Shown here: positions 22,742 to 33,245 of the stretch, one piece after another
Position numbering within the stretch: position 1 is the first letter of the stretch
How the letters are laid out: each line of letters starts with the position of its first letter
Assembly (NCBI RefSeq): GCF_037893015.1
Contig: NC_133662.1
Location: forward strand, 201,635,050-201,699,049
Direction of reading: 5' to 3'
Length of the DNA: 64,000 nt
Source of the DNA: Macrotis lagotis
Lineage: Eukaryota > Chordata > Mammalia > Peramelemorphia > Peramelidae
Made by a program: the position numbers and the translations under genes
The notes under the pieces: generated by a model
The model's database searches: none
The model's input: the letters and a program-made list of their open reading frames with translations, nothing else
Told to the model about the DNA's origin: nothing

Positions 22742-22915
22742 TATTTTATTTTATTTTATTATTTTATTATTAGGTTTTTGCAAGGCAAATGGGGTTAAGT
22801 GGTTTGCCCAAGGCCACATAGCTAGGTAATTATTAAGTATCTGAGGCTGGATTTGAACTCAGGTACTCCTGACTCCAGGGCTGGTGCTCTATCCACTTCA
22901 ATACCTAACTGCCCC
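22742..22915 (-). mobile_element. WSINE1-type SINE in L1 ORF2
   Basis: (TTTTA)n tail, gcaaggcaaatggggttaag, ccacatagctaggtaattat, ending ctaactgcccc. Flank tgaagttatttta / tgaaattatttta marks the insertion. Confidence 0.9.
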
Positions 22916-23359
22916 TTGAAATTATTTTAAATGGGACTTCACTTTCTAGTTCTTGCTGCTGTATCTTGCTAGTAATATATAGAAATGTTGAGGATTTGTG
23001 TGGGTTTATTTTATATCCTGGAACTTTGGTCACAGTGCATTATTCTAGTTATAACTTGCTGTAATCTATTTGCTAAGATTTTTGCATCCATATTCATTAG
23101 GAAAATTGGTCCATAGTTTTCTTTTTCTGTTTTGACTCCTCCTGGTTTAGGTATTAGCACCATATTGGTGTCATAGAAGGAATTAGGCAGAATTCTGTCT
23201 TCATCTATTTTTCCAAGGACTTTATATAGAATTGGATGTTTGATAGAATTCACTTGTGATTCCATCTGGCCCTGGAGATTTCTTTCTTAGGGAGTTTATT
23301 GATGGTATGTTGAATTTCTTTTTCTGTGATAGGGTTATTTAGGTATTTTATTTCTTCTT

Positions 23360-23401
23360 CATTTAACCTGGGCAACATACATACATAATACATACATATA
23401 C

Positions 23402-23434
<33 letters not shown>

Positions 23435-23603
23435 TTTAGAATTTTTTTTTAATTTTTGCAAGGCAATGGGATTAAGTGACTTGCCCAAGGCCACACAGCT
23501 AGGTAATTATTAAGTAATTATTAAGTGTTTGAGACTGGATTTGAACTCAGGTACTCCTGACTCCAGGGCCATTGCTCTATCCACTGTGCCACCTAGCTGC
23601 CCC
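23360..23603 (-). mobile_element. WSINE1-type SINE in L1 ORF2 with microsatellite tail
   Basis: SINE body 23445-23603 with cacacagctaggtaattat and gtgccacctagctgcccc. An 11-bp internal tandem duplication of taattattaag is present. Between the body and the probable left flank (gggcaac near 23370) lies an ATAC/(TA)n run (23375-23433), apparently expanded from the SINE tail. Confidence 0.85.
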
Positions 23604-23761
23604 GGCAACTTAGATTTTTGCAAATATTTATCAATTTCACTTAGATTATCAAATTTATTGGCATACAGTTGGGCAAAATAGTTCTGAATTATTACTTTGA
23701 TTTCCTTCTCATTGGTGGTGAGTTCACTTTTTTCATTTTTGATGTTAGCAATTTGGTTTTC

Positions 23762-23915
23762 TTCTTTTTTTTTAGGTTTTTGCAATGCAAACGGGGTTAA
23801 GTGGCTTGCCCAAGGTCACAGATAGGTAATTATTAAGTGTCTGAGACCAGATTTGAACCCAGGTACTCCTGACTCCAGGGCCAGTGCTTTATCCACTATA
23901 CTACCTAGCTGCCCC
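23762..23915 (-). mobile_element. WSINE1-type SINE in L1 ORF2
   Basis: tttttgcaatgcaaacgggg, gcttgcccaaggtcaca (small deletion after it), ccagggccagtgctttat, ctacctagctgcccc. Flanked by cttcttttt-type repeats. Confidence 0.9.
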
Positions 23916-25237
23916 TTCTTTCTTTTTTAAAATCAAATTCATCAAAGGTTCATCTATTTTAATGTTTTTTTTAATAAAACCAACTTTCGGTTTTATTTAT
24001 TAACTCAGTAGTTTTCTTGCTTTCGATTTTATTAATTTCTCCTTTAATTTTTAGCATTTATAATTTGATATTTAACTGGGAGTTTTAATTTGTTCTTTCT
24101 CTAATTTTTTTAGTTGCATGTTTAGTTCATTAATTTCCTCTTTCTCTATTTTTTTCATGTAAGCATTTAGAGATATAATATATCCCCTAATATATGCTTT
24201 GACTGTATTCCATAAGTTTTGGTATGTTGTCTCATTATTATCATTGTCTAGGATGAAATCATTAACTTTATCTAATTTGTTGTTTTATCCACTCGTTCTT
24301 TAAAATGGGGTTATTTAGTTTTCAATTAGTTTTAGGTCTATCTCTCTTTGGCCTATTATTGCAAATAATTTTTATTATGTTCTGAAAAGGAAGTATTCAC
24401 TATTTCTTCTTTTCTGCATTTGTTTATGAGGTTTTTATGCCCTAAGACATGGTCAATTTTGTGTAGGTGCTATGTACTTGAGAAAAAAAAGGTATATTCC
24501 TTTCTATCCCTGTTCAATTTTCTCCAAAGGTCTAGGTTTTCTAACATTTTATTTACCTCCTTAACTTCATTCTTGTTTATTTTATGTGATATTTATATAA
24601 TTCTGAGAGAGGGAGGTTGAGGTCTCCCACCAATAGAGTTTTGCTGTCTATGTCTTCATCTAACATGTTCAGCTTCTCCTTTAAGAATCTGGATGCTATA
24701 CCACTAGGTACATAATATTTACTATTGAAATTGCTTCACTGACTATGGTACCTTTTAGGAAGATATAGTTTCCTTCCTTATCTCTTTTAATGAGATCTAG
24801 TTTTGCAGCTGCTTTGTCTGAGATAAGGATTGCTACCCCTGCCTTCTTCACTTCAGCTGAAGCATAATATATTCTGCTCTCCCTTTTACTTTTTACTCTG
24901 TATGGATCTCTCTGCTTCAAGCAAGTTTCTTGTAAGCAGCATATTATAGGATTCTGCTTTTTAATCCACTCTGCTATTCACTTATGTTTTATTGGAGAGT
25001 TTATCCCATTCACATTTAAAGTTAAAATTATTAACTCTTTATTGCCCTCCATACCAACTTCCCTCTGCTTGCAATTTTCCCCTTTTTCACTTTATCCCTA
25101 TTCCCAGTAATTTGCTTCTGAATACTACTTCCTTTAGTGTGTTTGCCCCCTTATATCCATAACCTCCTCCCCTTTCTTTCCACTTTCCCTTTTTCCTCTT
25201 AATATTTGAAAGGTTACATAAGTTTCTAAACATAACT

Positions 25238-25240
<3 letters not shown>

Positions 25241-25304
<64 letters not shown>
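25241..25304. repeat. (TG)n microsatellite
   Basis: About 30 TG units inside the L1 inter-ORF segment. The Cys/Val ORF over it is an artefact. Confidence 0.95.
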
Positions 25305-25305
<1 letters not shown>

Positions 25306-25472
25306 TTTGTATGTGTGTATTAATCCTTCTTTGTGCCAAATCTGATGAAAGTATGAAAGTAAGATTTAGGTGGTTCTCACCTTCTCCCTTCTTCCCTTCC
25401 TTTGCACCTCTTCATGTGATGTAATTTACTCCATTCAATCTCCTTCATTCTCTCATCTCCTTACTCTCCCCC

Positions 25473-25628
25473 CCCCTTTTTATGTATTTTTTTTTGCAAG
25501 GCAATGGGGGTTAAGTGACCTGCCCAAGGCCACACAGCTAGGTTATTAAGTGTCTGAGGCCAGATTTAAATTCAGGTACTCCTGACTCCAGGGCTGGTGC
25601 TCTAGCCAATGTGCCACCTAGCTACCCC
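25473..25628 (-). mobile_element. WSINE1-type SINE in L1 inter-ORF region
   Basis: gcaaggcaatgggggttaag, cacacagctaggttattaag, gtgccacctagctacccc. Target duplication ctcccccccctttt / ctccccccctttaa. Confidence 0.9.
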
Positions 25629-25829
25629 TCCCCCCCTTTAAGGAGATTTTATTTTTAAAGCATTCTATCAGAGTCACAGTCAAGAGTGACTATTACTTCT
25701 GGCTAAGTATTTTCCTTGTAATAGAGTTATAATTCTTAAGAGTTATGAGATCTTTCTCCCAGGTGGGAATATAGCCAGTTTCATCTTATAACAATTTTTT
25801 CTTTTTCCTTTTTTTACCTTTTCATGTAT

Positions 25830-27000
25830 CTCTTGAATATCCTGTTTGAAATCCAAATTTTCTATTTAGCTCTGGTCTCATCAGGAGAGTTTGGAAGTCT
25901 CCTATTGCATTAAATATCCATATTTCCCGCCCTGGAAAAAAAAAGGCTCAATTTTGCCTGATAGTGAATTCTTGGCCTAATTCAAAGCTCCCATGCTTTT
26001 CAGAATATCATATTCCAGGCCTTTCTATCCCTTAATGTTGATGCAACCAGGTCCTGTGTAATCTTTATTGTGGATCCTTGGTATTTAAATTGTTTCTTTC
26101 TGGCTGCTTGCAGGATTTTCTCTTTTATCTGTTAGTTCTGGTGTTTGGTCACAATATTCCTTGGTGTTTACATTTTGGTATTCCTTTCGGGGATCAATGT
26201 ATTTTTTTCTTTTTTTAAATTTTTTTGCAAGGCAAATGGGGTTAAATGGCTTGCCCAAGGCCACACAGCTAGGTAATTATTATTAAGTGTCTGAGGCCAG
26301 ATTTGAACCCAGGTATTCCTGACTCCAAGGCCAGTGCTCGATCCACTGCACCACCTAGGTGCCCTGATCAATGTATTCTTTCAATAACTATTTTGCCCTC
26401 TGGTTCCATGATATCAGGGCTATTTCCTTTCAGTATATCCTGATGGAGTCCAGGTTTTTTTAATCCTCAATGTTTCCAAGAAGCCCAATAATTCTTAAAT
26501 TGTCTCTCCTGGATCTATTCTCCAGGTCAGTTATTTTGCCGATGAGGTATTTTATATTTTCTTCTATTTTTTCAGTTTTTGGATTTTGTTTAAGAGATTC
26601 TTGTTGTCTCATAAAGTCATTAATTTCCACAGATTCCAATTTTTTTAGAGAAGAATTTTTTCATTTATCTTTTGCAATGCCTTTCCAAATTGGTCAGTTC
26701 TGTATTTGAAAGAGTTTTCCATTTGCCCAATTGTGGTTTTGAGAGAATTATTTTCTATTTTGCACTTGTCCAATTATATTTTTGTATTCCAATTGTATTT
26801 CTTATTGCAAGATGATAATTTTCTCTTGCAAATGTTAGTTTTCTCTTTGGTTTTTTTCCCTATTTTTTCCAATTGATTTTTAAACTCCTTCCTGATCTCA
26901 TCTCAGAAACCTTTCTGGGCTGGAGACTAATTCATAGTCTCCTCTGAAGCTCTAGTTCTCTCTGAGTTAGGATCCTTTTTTCTAGGTATTTTTCAATGGA
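25830..27000 (-). pseudogene. LINE-1 ORF1, degraded
   Basis: On the minus strand the coiled-coil end (residues like KTEKIEENIKYLIGKITDLE) and the RRM start (RSRRDNLRIIGLLGN) are readable around 26620-26450. The C-terminal region (26160-25830) is recognisable but full of stops. A SINE splits it at 26203-26365. Confidence 0.75.
26203..26365 (-). mobile_element. WSINE1-type SINE in L1 ORF1
   Basis: gcaaggcaaatggggttaaa, cacacagctaggtaattat, gcaccacctaggtgccc. Target duplication gatcaatgtatt on both sides (26192 and 26366). Confidence 0.95.
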
Positions 27001-27809
27001 CACCCCTTTCAACTGGCCTTTCTTCATTTTCCTAGGATCTTGTGTTGGGAAAGGGGCTAGTTCACAATCCTTTGGTGTTGAAATCCCTACAGGCTTTGCT
27101 CACTGGGCTTAATAACTCCAAGTGAGCAGGCCAGTAGGAGATGCTAGACACTTTCTCTGGATTGTCTGTGACTTTGATTAGTGGCCCACTCTCTAGGCTG
27201 GAGTGGAGGGGGCAATGGGGGGGTTAGCAAGATAGGACTTATCCATGAACAAAGGGAGCTGAGCCCTTGGCCTATAGATAGTTAATCTCCTTAATCATCA
27301 ATCAGCCCTGGGGGATATCTGCTGCCCACACCTGAGCCTGGGGGTGGGTAGGGGTTTGTTACTTTATTTGTTCTGGAGGAGTCACATTCTCCCACAGGGA
27401 TGGGGGGAGGGATTTGACTAGAAAAACAGGGACTTCACTGAAAAGATGAGGGCTCAGAGCTCTGATTTTCCAGACCAGTTGAGCTGAAGTGATCAATGTC
27501 TAGCCACTGCACTGGAACTCTCCCACCCCATGCTTCTGTGCTGGAGCTTTCCCTGTAACTGCCTCCACTGCTATTCTCAGGTCAATCTCTGGGCCTTGCC
27601 CCACTGCCCCTGCCATAGCTATCTGATCTCTGCCCCCAGCTCACCCATACTCTCCTGGATTAGACCTTGCTGTGTGATGTTGTCCTAGATTCTTCTCTGG
27701 ATTCTTTGGATCCAAATTCTGTTATAGGCTTGGTTTGTGTTAGTTCTGAGGAAAAGCCAGGAGGGCTTAAGACAGTGCCTGGCTTCTCTCCACCATCTTG
27801 GCCAGAACT
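27000..27809 (-). promoter_or_regulatory. 5'UTR / internal promoter region of the antisense L1
   Basis: GC-richer leader ending in the YY1-type motif at the element's 5' terminus (minus-strand CCAAGATGGTGG, 27791-27802). Its layout parallels the HAL1 leader at 68-828. Activity not implied. Confidence 0.5.
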
Positions 27810-27850
27810 CATTTATTCCTTGTTTATATTGTTTTGTTAGATTTCTCTAG

Positions 27851-28010
27851 GGTTTTTTTTTTTTTAGGTTTTTTTGCAAGGCAAATGGGGTTAAGTGGCT
27901 TGCCCAAGGCCACACAGCTAGGTAATTATTAAGTGTCTGAGACCGGATTTGAACCCAGGTACTCCTGACTCCAAGGCCAGTGCTTTATCCACTATACCAC
28001 CTAGCTGCCC
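27851..28010 (-). mobile_element. WSINE1-type SINE, antisense, young
   Basis: Close to the apparent consensus. Exact 12-bp target duplication agatttctctag at 27839-27850 and 28011-28022. It lies about 40 bp outside the L1 5' end. Confidence 0.95.
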
Positions 28011-28044
28011 AGATTTCTCTAGTTTGAAAGAAGGTATATCAAGG

Positions 28045-28290
28045 TCCACGACTATTAGAGTTTTGCTAACTGGAACAGTGGATGGAATGCTGGGCCTGGA
28101 GTCAAGAAGACTCCTGTTCCAGATTTCAAATCAAATCTGACCTCAGACACTAATTACTAGCTATATGGCCCTGGACAAGCCATTCAATCCTGTTTGAGCT
28201 GGAGAAGACAATGATATACCATTTCAGTATCTTTTCAAGAGAACCCCAAATGGGGTCAAGAAGAGTTGGACATGACTTGAATAACTACAA
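28045..28290 (+). repeat. Mar1-type SINE, sense
   Basis: acagtggatggaatgctgg, cctggagtcaagaagactcc, tgacctcagacactaattac, gagctggagaagacaatg, agagttggacatgacttg. Confidence 0.85.
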
Positions 28291-28715
28291 AATAGGCACC
28301 TTCTTCAAGACTCTCAGTGTTAGGGCCCTCTGGTTGTTGGATTGCCTTTTACAGAGGCTCTGAGAGGAATGATGATTTTAAACTCCTTATAAGGTTTCTT
28401 TGTGCTGGTCCTATTTATGGCTCTAACACAAGAACCTAAGATAGTTCCAGACCAGCAACAGGATTCTTGGTGGGTTTTATTTCCCACCCCACTTCACTTC
28501 TCTGGATTTCTCTCAGGAATGTTTTCATCCTACATCACTTCAGCCCTAAAACTCACATTTTGTTTGTACCTGCTTCCCCTGGAATTCTTGGGACCTCTTG
28601 GACCTTCAAGGAGAGTGCTCAGGCCAGTCATCTTGTCATTTCCCATCCAGTCACATTCCTCCAGACTTCTTCAGGCCTCCCAAACTGGATACCTTTCCTT
28701 TCCTGCAGCCTTGCT
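28291..28715. other. Unassigned, pyrimidine-rich
   Basis: Three overlapping plus-strand open frames (28402-28825) have no protein-family features. The right part may be diverged L2 leading into the L2 3' end at 28716. Confidence 0.35.
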
Positions 28716-28865
28716 TTTTGAATTTCCTTTGTTTACATTGTTTTCCTGCCTTAGAATGTAATCTCTCTGAGGGCAGGTCATCTTTTGTCTTTCTTTTTAT
28801 TGTCAGAGAGCACCATAGAGCTTGAGACATATATCATTGGCTATCAGACAGATTGAATGACTTTA
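28716..28865 (+). repeat. L2-type LINE 3' end, sense
   Basis: tagaatgtaatctctctgag, ggcaggtcatcttttgtctt and the following gagcaccatagagcttg segment match an L2 3' terminus. Confidence 0.6.
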
Positions 28866-29735
28866 TGGGTGCTGTTCCAGCCCTGCCTTCTGTTGTCCCC
28901 ATATCCTGCAAGGGATCCCAAGTATGCTTCCTGCCTTCAGGTCCCTTGGAAGGCTCCAAGCAACTCCTGGGACTTGTTAGCTGTGAAAGAGTAACAGTGA
29001 GCCATGGGACAGACTGATCCTTCTTCCATGAACCATGAATGAAATCATGAGGGTTTTAAGCCCCTATTCATGGCTTCTTTCTTCCCTGCCTTGTCTCCCC
29101 TGAACATATCTACCTACATATTTCTGACAATCTTCTTTTCTCATCCTGGACTGGATAGAGGAGTTTATTGCCATTTCTTCTAAGTTTTCTTTGTTTAGTC
29201 TTCCTTTTGGTGAATGTTTAGGACTTTGAAAAAGTACTTGTGGGAAAATTTGGCTCCTCTAGGACCTATTGCATCATCTTAACTAGAAGCCCCCTTTTTC
29301 CTTCTTTTCACTTAAGACTGATGAGCTATTTTCTTTTTTTAGCACAGAAAAGAAATACATTTTGCCATTGATTGCGTGGGTTTGTATTTATATTAGATAG
29401 GCAACCTTTCATAGAAGAAAAGCTAAGAACTTCCTGCATCCTCTTGGCACATTTGATCAGATTTAAACAGGAAAAAGTACAATGTTCTCTTTTAAAGATC
29501 TTGCTCTAGTGGATGATTATGAGATTTTAGTTATTAGATTTGAGCCCTGAGATTATTTGGTTCGATGAATCATGGTAATTTCCCAGAGAAAGTAAATCTT
29601 TTCATAGAATGTTAGAGGGAACAGACCCTAGGAGCCATTGTCTAAGCAACTTGGTTATTTTTTCGGTTGTTCATTTGTTTTGTTTTTTAGGATGTTGGAA
29701 AAACCTCAGCCCAGAAAGATAAAGGTAAGGTACTT
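28866..29735. other. Unassigned intergenic sequence
   Basis: No recognised repeat or gene. Confidence 0.3.
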
Positions 29736-29739
29736 AGGG

Positions 29740-30178
29740 TACTCACTAAATTGATGATGATAGCCATGAGCAGAATCTTGGTTGTCAGGGCCACTTCCAC
29801 TTTATTGAAAGTGTTATCTCTCCCCTATGATGGAGAATACCATCTGTCGGCCAGAGAAGGAATGGAGTTTATTGAATACCATAGATTATTATCTTCAATT
29901 TTTATAAGTTGTCTTATGTATTATATAATTTTGCTATCTCTAATGCTTTCTTTCTTTCTTATGGATGTTTCTTTTCTCAACACATTCAATTTGGATCTAT
30001 GCTTATGGTGGAAACAAATGTAAAGACTATATCAGATTTCCTTCTGTTGTGAGGAGGAAGGAGGGAGAAAAAAAATTGTAAAACTCAAGAACTTGCAAAA
30101 GAAAAATGATTGGTAGAAAACTACCATGTATGTAATTGGAAATTAAATAAAATATTTATATAACTAAAAATAATAATA
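29740..30178 (+). mobile_element. 5'-truncated LINE-1 3' end, sense
   Basis: Same phrases as the 3'UTR of the antisense L1: gatggagaataccatctg, cacattcaatttggatctat, attgtaaaactcaagaactt, ggtagaaaactaccatgtat and an AATAAA-bearing A-rich tail. Confidence 0.8.
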
Positions 30179-30485
30179 AAAAATAAAAAAGAAAGCACTA
30201 TCCCTGGATGCTACAAGAACAATTATTGGTCATTTTGTTTTTCTCTTTAATGTACCTTTAAAAAAATTAGAATGAAAGAGGAATAAAGTGGGAGGGATGA
30301 CAGAGGTGGCCAGTTTTTCAGGTATTGTACTGACTAAATTGAAGAGTTTTGGGAGAAGAAGTAAGAAAATACACTGCATGATACAATACCTAAAATATTG
30401 CCTATGGAATCAGTTTACATGCATTCAGATTCTTCTTCTTGTTTTTAAATGTTTTTAATTTTTGGAATAAAATAAGCATTTCTGA

Positions 30486-30595
30486 TGTAATCTTTGTCAA
30501 GCCACTTACTCTAACTGGGTCCCTGTTTCTTCATCTGCAAAATGAAGGAGTTGAACTTATTGGCTTCTAAGTTCACTTTCAGATGTACAGTACTA
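30486..30595 (+). repeat. MIR-type SINE fragment, sense
   Basis: gtcaagccacttactctaac, ttcttcatctgcaaaatgaa, gttgaacttattggcttct. Confidence 0.6.
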
Positions 30596-30699
30596 TCAAC
30601 TATTTCTATATTTTTTTCAGACGTTTTTATAAGAGATGACCCACTGGGCAGGTTTATTTTTGGAAATAAAAGTTTCATAAAAGGGTCTTTAATATATGG

Positions 30700-30778
30700 C
30701 ATTAGATAGATAGATAGGTAGATAAACAGACAGATAGATAGAGATCTATCTGTCTGTCTATCTGGCTGACTGGCTGGC
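30700..30778. repeat. (TAGA)n / (TCTG)n tetranucleotide repeat with inverted symmetry
   Basis: TAGA-type units on the left switch to TCTG/TCTA-type units on the right across an AGATCT palindrome at 30742-30747, ending in GGCTGACTGGCTGG. Confidence 0.85.
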
Positions 30779-30797
30779 AATATATACATACATACAG

Positions 30798-31035
30798 GCA
30801 ATTAAGTGATTTAGCAGATAAAATTCTGGACTCAGAGTCAGGAAGACTCATCTTCCAAATCTGACCTCAGACATGTATAACCTGGGCAAGTCACTTAACC
30901 TTGTTCACCTCATTTCCTCATCTATAAAGTAAACTAGAGAAAGAAATAGAAAACCTCTCCAGTGTCTTTGCCAAAAAAAAAACCCCACCCCAAATGCAGT
31001 CCTAAAGGGTTTGTCTAAACAACAACAAAATATGT
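30798..31035 (+). repeat. Mar1-type SINE, sense
   Basis: ctggactcagagtcaggaag, ctgacctcagacatgtataa, gggcaagtcacttaacctt, aaactagagaaagaaatag, agtgtctttgcc. Confidence 0.85.
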
Positions 31036-31575
31036 TTATTTATCTGTGGACTATATAGTTTTATGAAAGGTTTAATTTCCATGAACTTCTCATTTTAGAA
31101 ATATCTGTAACCTCTATTGAGTGATAATATCTAAGAAAAATATGTTCCCAATTTACTAGAATATGGGTGTTACTTCTTCCTGTATTACAAGAATAGGACA
31201 CCTCATCTAAAAAAAATAAAAAACCAAAACCAAACATCATTAGCTCCAACAATTCATGCTGAAAGCTTTTGATTTTTAGGCATAATATTGGCTCATTTTA
31301 CATTATTATTCCTAACAATATTTTCATTTTTTATTTGTTTTTCTTGTCCCAAGAATTCACATTCTTCTTCAAATTAACACTTTGTTAAAATATGATGGGT
31401 TATGGGAAGGGTAGATCACAAATGTGATCCTTAGGAAGAGAAAGGAAGTTATTGGGACTAATTGAGGCATTTTAGATAGTCTCTTGGTATTGGTAGGTAG
31501 GGGGAAGGATAGTGTACGAATTATGAATTATGACTTAAATTACAAAGTGCATGGTTCAGTCCACATATATTTTTA
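31036..31575. other. Unassigned intergenic sequence
   Basis: No recognised element. Confidence 0.3.
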
Positions 31576-31579
31576 GAGA

Positions 31580-31825
31580 TGGGGCAGCTAAGAAGCATGG
31601 TGGTTTGAGTGTGGGGCCTGGGGTGAAGAAAACCTATTCAAATACTGCCCAAGATATTTACTGGTTGTGTATCACTGGGAAAGTCATTTAATCCTATCTG
31701 CCTCAGTTTTCTTATCTGTAAAATGAACTAGAGAAGGAAATGGCAAATTACTACTCCAGTATCCTTACCTAGGAAATCCCAAATGGAGTCACGAAGAGTC
31801 TGTCATGAATGAATAAAATTTAGAA
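31580..31825 (+). repeat. Mar1-type SINE, sense
   Basis: atggggcagctaagaagcat, ggcctggggtgaagaaaac, atttaatcctatctgcctc, actagagaaggaaatggc, aaatcccaaatggagtcac. Confidence 0.85.
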
Positions 31826-31879
31826 ATTGGAAAAGAGGTTTGTTTACCCAATGCAAAAGTTCATAATCTGCTTATACAA

Positions 31880-32103
31880 TATGTCCTCTCTCTACCTCTT
31901 TTACAACCAATCATTTTGGTAGATTTTGACTCCATATTATCTTCATCCTACCCCTATATAGGGATAGGATGTGACATTCCCTCTATTCTTTTTGCTTATT
32001 GCTTTTCCCCATTAGATTGTAGTTGTTTGAGGAAAAAGACTATTTTTTCTTATTATTTGTATCTTCAGTGTCTCAATACATAATATAATTTGATACCATA
32101 GGT
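31880..32103 (+). repeat. L2-type LINE 3' region, sense
   Basis: ccattagattgtagttgttt, gaggaaaaagactatttttt and tttgtatcttcagtgtct follow the L2 3' terminal pattern. Confidence 0.55.
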
Positions 32104-32119
32104 TCTCAATAATGGTTTT

Positions 32120-32267
32120 TTTTAGGTTTTTGCAAGGCAAATGGGGTTAAGTGGCTTTCCCAAGGTCACACAGCTAGGTAATTATTAAGTGTCTGAGACC
32201 AGATTTGAACCCAGGTACTCCTGACTCCAGGGCTGGTGCTTTATCCACTATGCCACCTAGCCACCCC
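32120..32267 (-). mobile_element. WSINE1-type SINE, antisense
   Basis: gcaaggcaaatggggttaag, cacacagctaggtaattat, ctatgccacctagccacccc. Target duplication tctcaataatggttttt / cctcaataattgttttt. It splits or abuts the L2 end at its left. Confidence 0.95.
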
Positions 32268-32284
32268 TCAATAATTGTTTTTTA

Positions 32285-32640
32285 CATGATATTATCACCT
32301 TTCAACTTATCAATGCTCCCTATTTATTACTTATAAAATCAAACTTGAAATCTTCTCTTTGGCTTTCATAACTTGTCCCTTTTCTACATTTCCAATTTTC
32401 TTACATCTTTATTACTTTCATATATTCATCAGTCCTGTGACACCTGACTCCTTGCAACTTTCCCCAAAGCCTAGGACTCTCCTTTCTCATCTTTACTTCC
32501 TCACTTTTCTAGCCTCCTTCAAGTCTTGGCTAAAGTCCCATTTTCTGCAAGGATTCTTTCCTAATTCTTTTAATGCTTTCTGATATTATGCCCAATGCTG
32601 TATATATCTTTTTTATATATCACAGTAACTGTATTTTAAT
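32285..32640 (+). repeat. L2-type LINE 3' region, sense
   Basis: Pyrimidine-rich L2 pattern: cctccttcaagtcttggcta, aagtcccattttctgcaagg, attctttcctaattctttt. Confidence 0.6.
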
Positions 32641-33000
32641 TTGTTTACTGGAGTTATAGACTTAATGAAGCCTGACTCTAACTCATTTTGATGGAGTTTG
32701 GCTATTTTCATCGTTAAAGTGTTACTAAATTATGATGACCCTAAGTTCTCAAAGTTAGTGAACAAAAAGGAATGTCATTTTGCAACTGAAAAATTCAAGT
32801 TGAGTCCAGTGACAAACTGCCTTTGGAGGATTAGACTTGCTAAGTTGTAAAACACTCTTTTCCAGAATATTGATAACCAGCTAGAGAAAGTTGTTAGGTT
32901 TGGTTTTGTTGTTGTTGCTGTTTTACCTTTTTAAAAATATCTCCAGGGTTTAGAATGGTGCCTGAATCATAGTAGGAGCTTAATAAAAGATGGCTTGAGT
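32641..33000. other. Unassigned intergenic sequence
   Basis: No recognised element. A gttgttgttgctg stretch at about 32907-32920. Confidence 0.3.
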
Positions 33001-33002
33001 GT

Positions 33003-33245
33003 AATATAGTTTTTAGTGGTTAGAGAGCTGGCATCAGAGCCAGTGAGAGCCAGATTCATGTCCTGCCTCTGACATATATTGGTTTTGTGACCTTTCTGTG
33101 GGTCACCCTCCAAAGCCTCCTGGCAAACCTCTAAGATTATGAATCGAAGAAAAGGTGCCAACTTGAACCAGTGGAGGACTCTTTTCATGCAGGCTTTTCC
33201 CATACCAATGAAATCCTAGGGTAAGTCACTATCTCTAGTTTGATT
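33003..33245 (+). repeat. THER1-type CORE-SINE, sense
   Basis: tagtggttagagagctggca, gttttgtgacctttctgtg, gaagaaaaggtgccaacttg, ttcccataccaatgaaatcc. This is the fullest THER1-type copy here. Confidence 0.7.

Larger units (their letters stand above)
21347..25080 (-). pseudogene. LINE-1 ORF2 (endonuclease/reverse transcriptase), degraded
   Basis: ORF2p supplies the nicking endonuclease and reverse transcriptase for target-primed retrotransposition. On the minus strand the pieces are: endonuclease N-terminus near 25060-24930 (residues like NPIICCLQETHF, broken); more endonuclease at 24920-24696 with ASAEVKKAGVAILISD; RT N-terminal block at 23265-23011 with [16 protein letters not shown] and [13 protein letters not shown]; thumb-side block about 23025-22480 with [18 protein letters not shown] and CSWIGRANIIK; then 22150-21926 (KNKLDNFDYIKLKGLCTNKT); and the C-terminal domain at 21774-21349, with the Cys/Trp-type CPSIGEWLNKLWYIYVMEHY. 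The palm segment containing the FADD catalytic motif is absent at the 23026-23034 junction. Confidence 0.85.
20861..27809 (-). mobile_element. LINE-1, near full length, antisense, inactive
   Basis: Read on the minus strand this has all L1 parts in order. The 5' end is near 27809, with CAAGATGG (YY1-type; ccatcttg at 27793-27800 on the plus strand). A 5'UTR extends to about 27000, then ORF1 (about 27000-25830). A long inter-ORF segment (about 25830-25080) includes a (GT)n run and a SINE, and is followed by ORF2 (about 25075-21347) and a 3'UTR with AATAAA-like sequence and an AT-rich end (21346-20861). ORF1 and ORF2 contain many stops and frameshifts. Five WSINE1-type SINEs are inserted, all in the L1's own orientation, and part of the RT domain is deleted near 23030. 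Net length without SINEs is about 6.2 kb. I could not settle the target-site duplication. Confidence 0.9.

Noticed and set aside
28402..28825. Three overlapping plus-strand frames as a possible exon
   Set aside because: Pyrimidine-rich sequence leading into an L2 3' end; no family similarity and no consistent splice signals.
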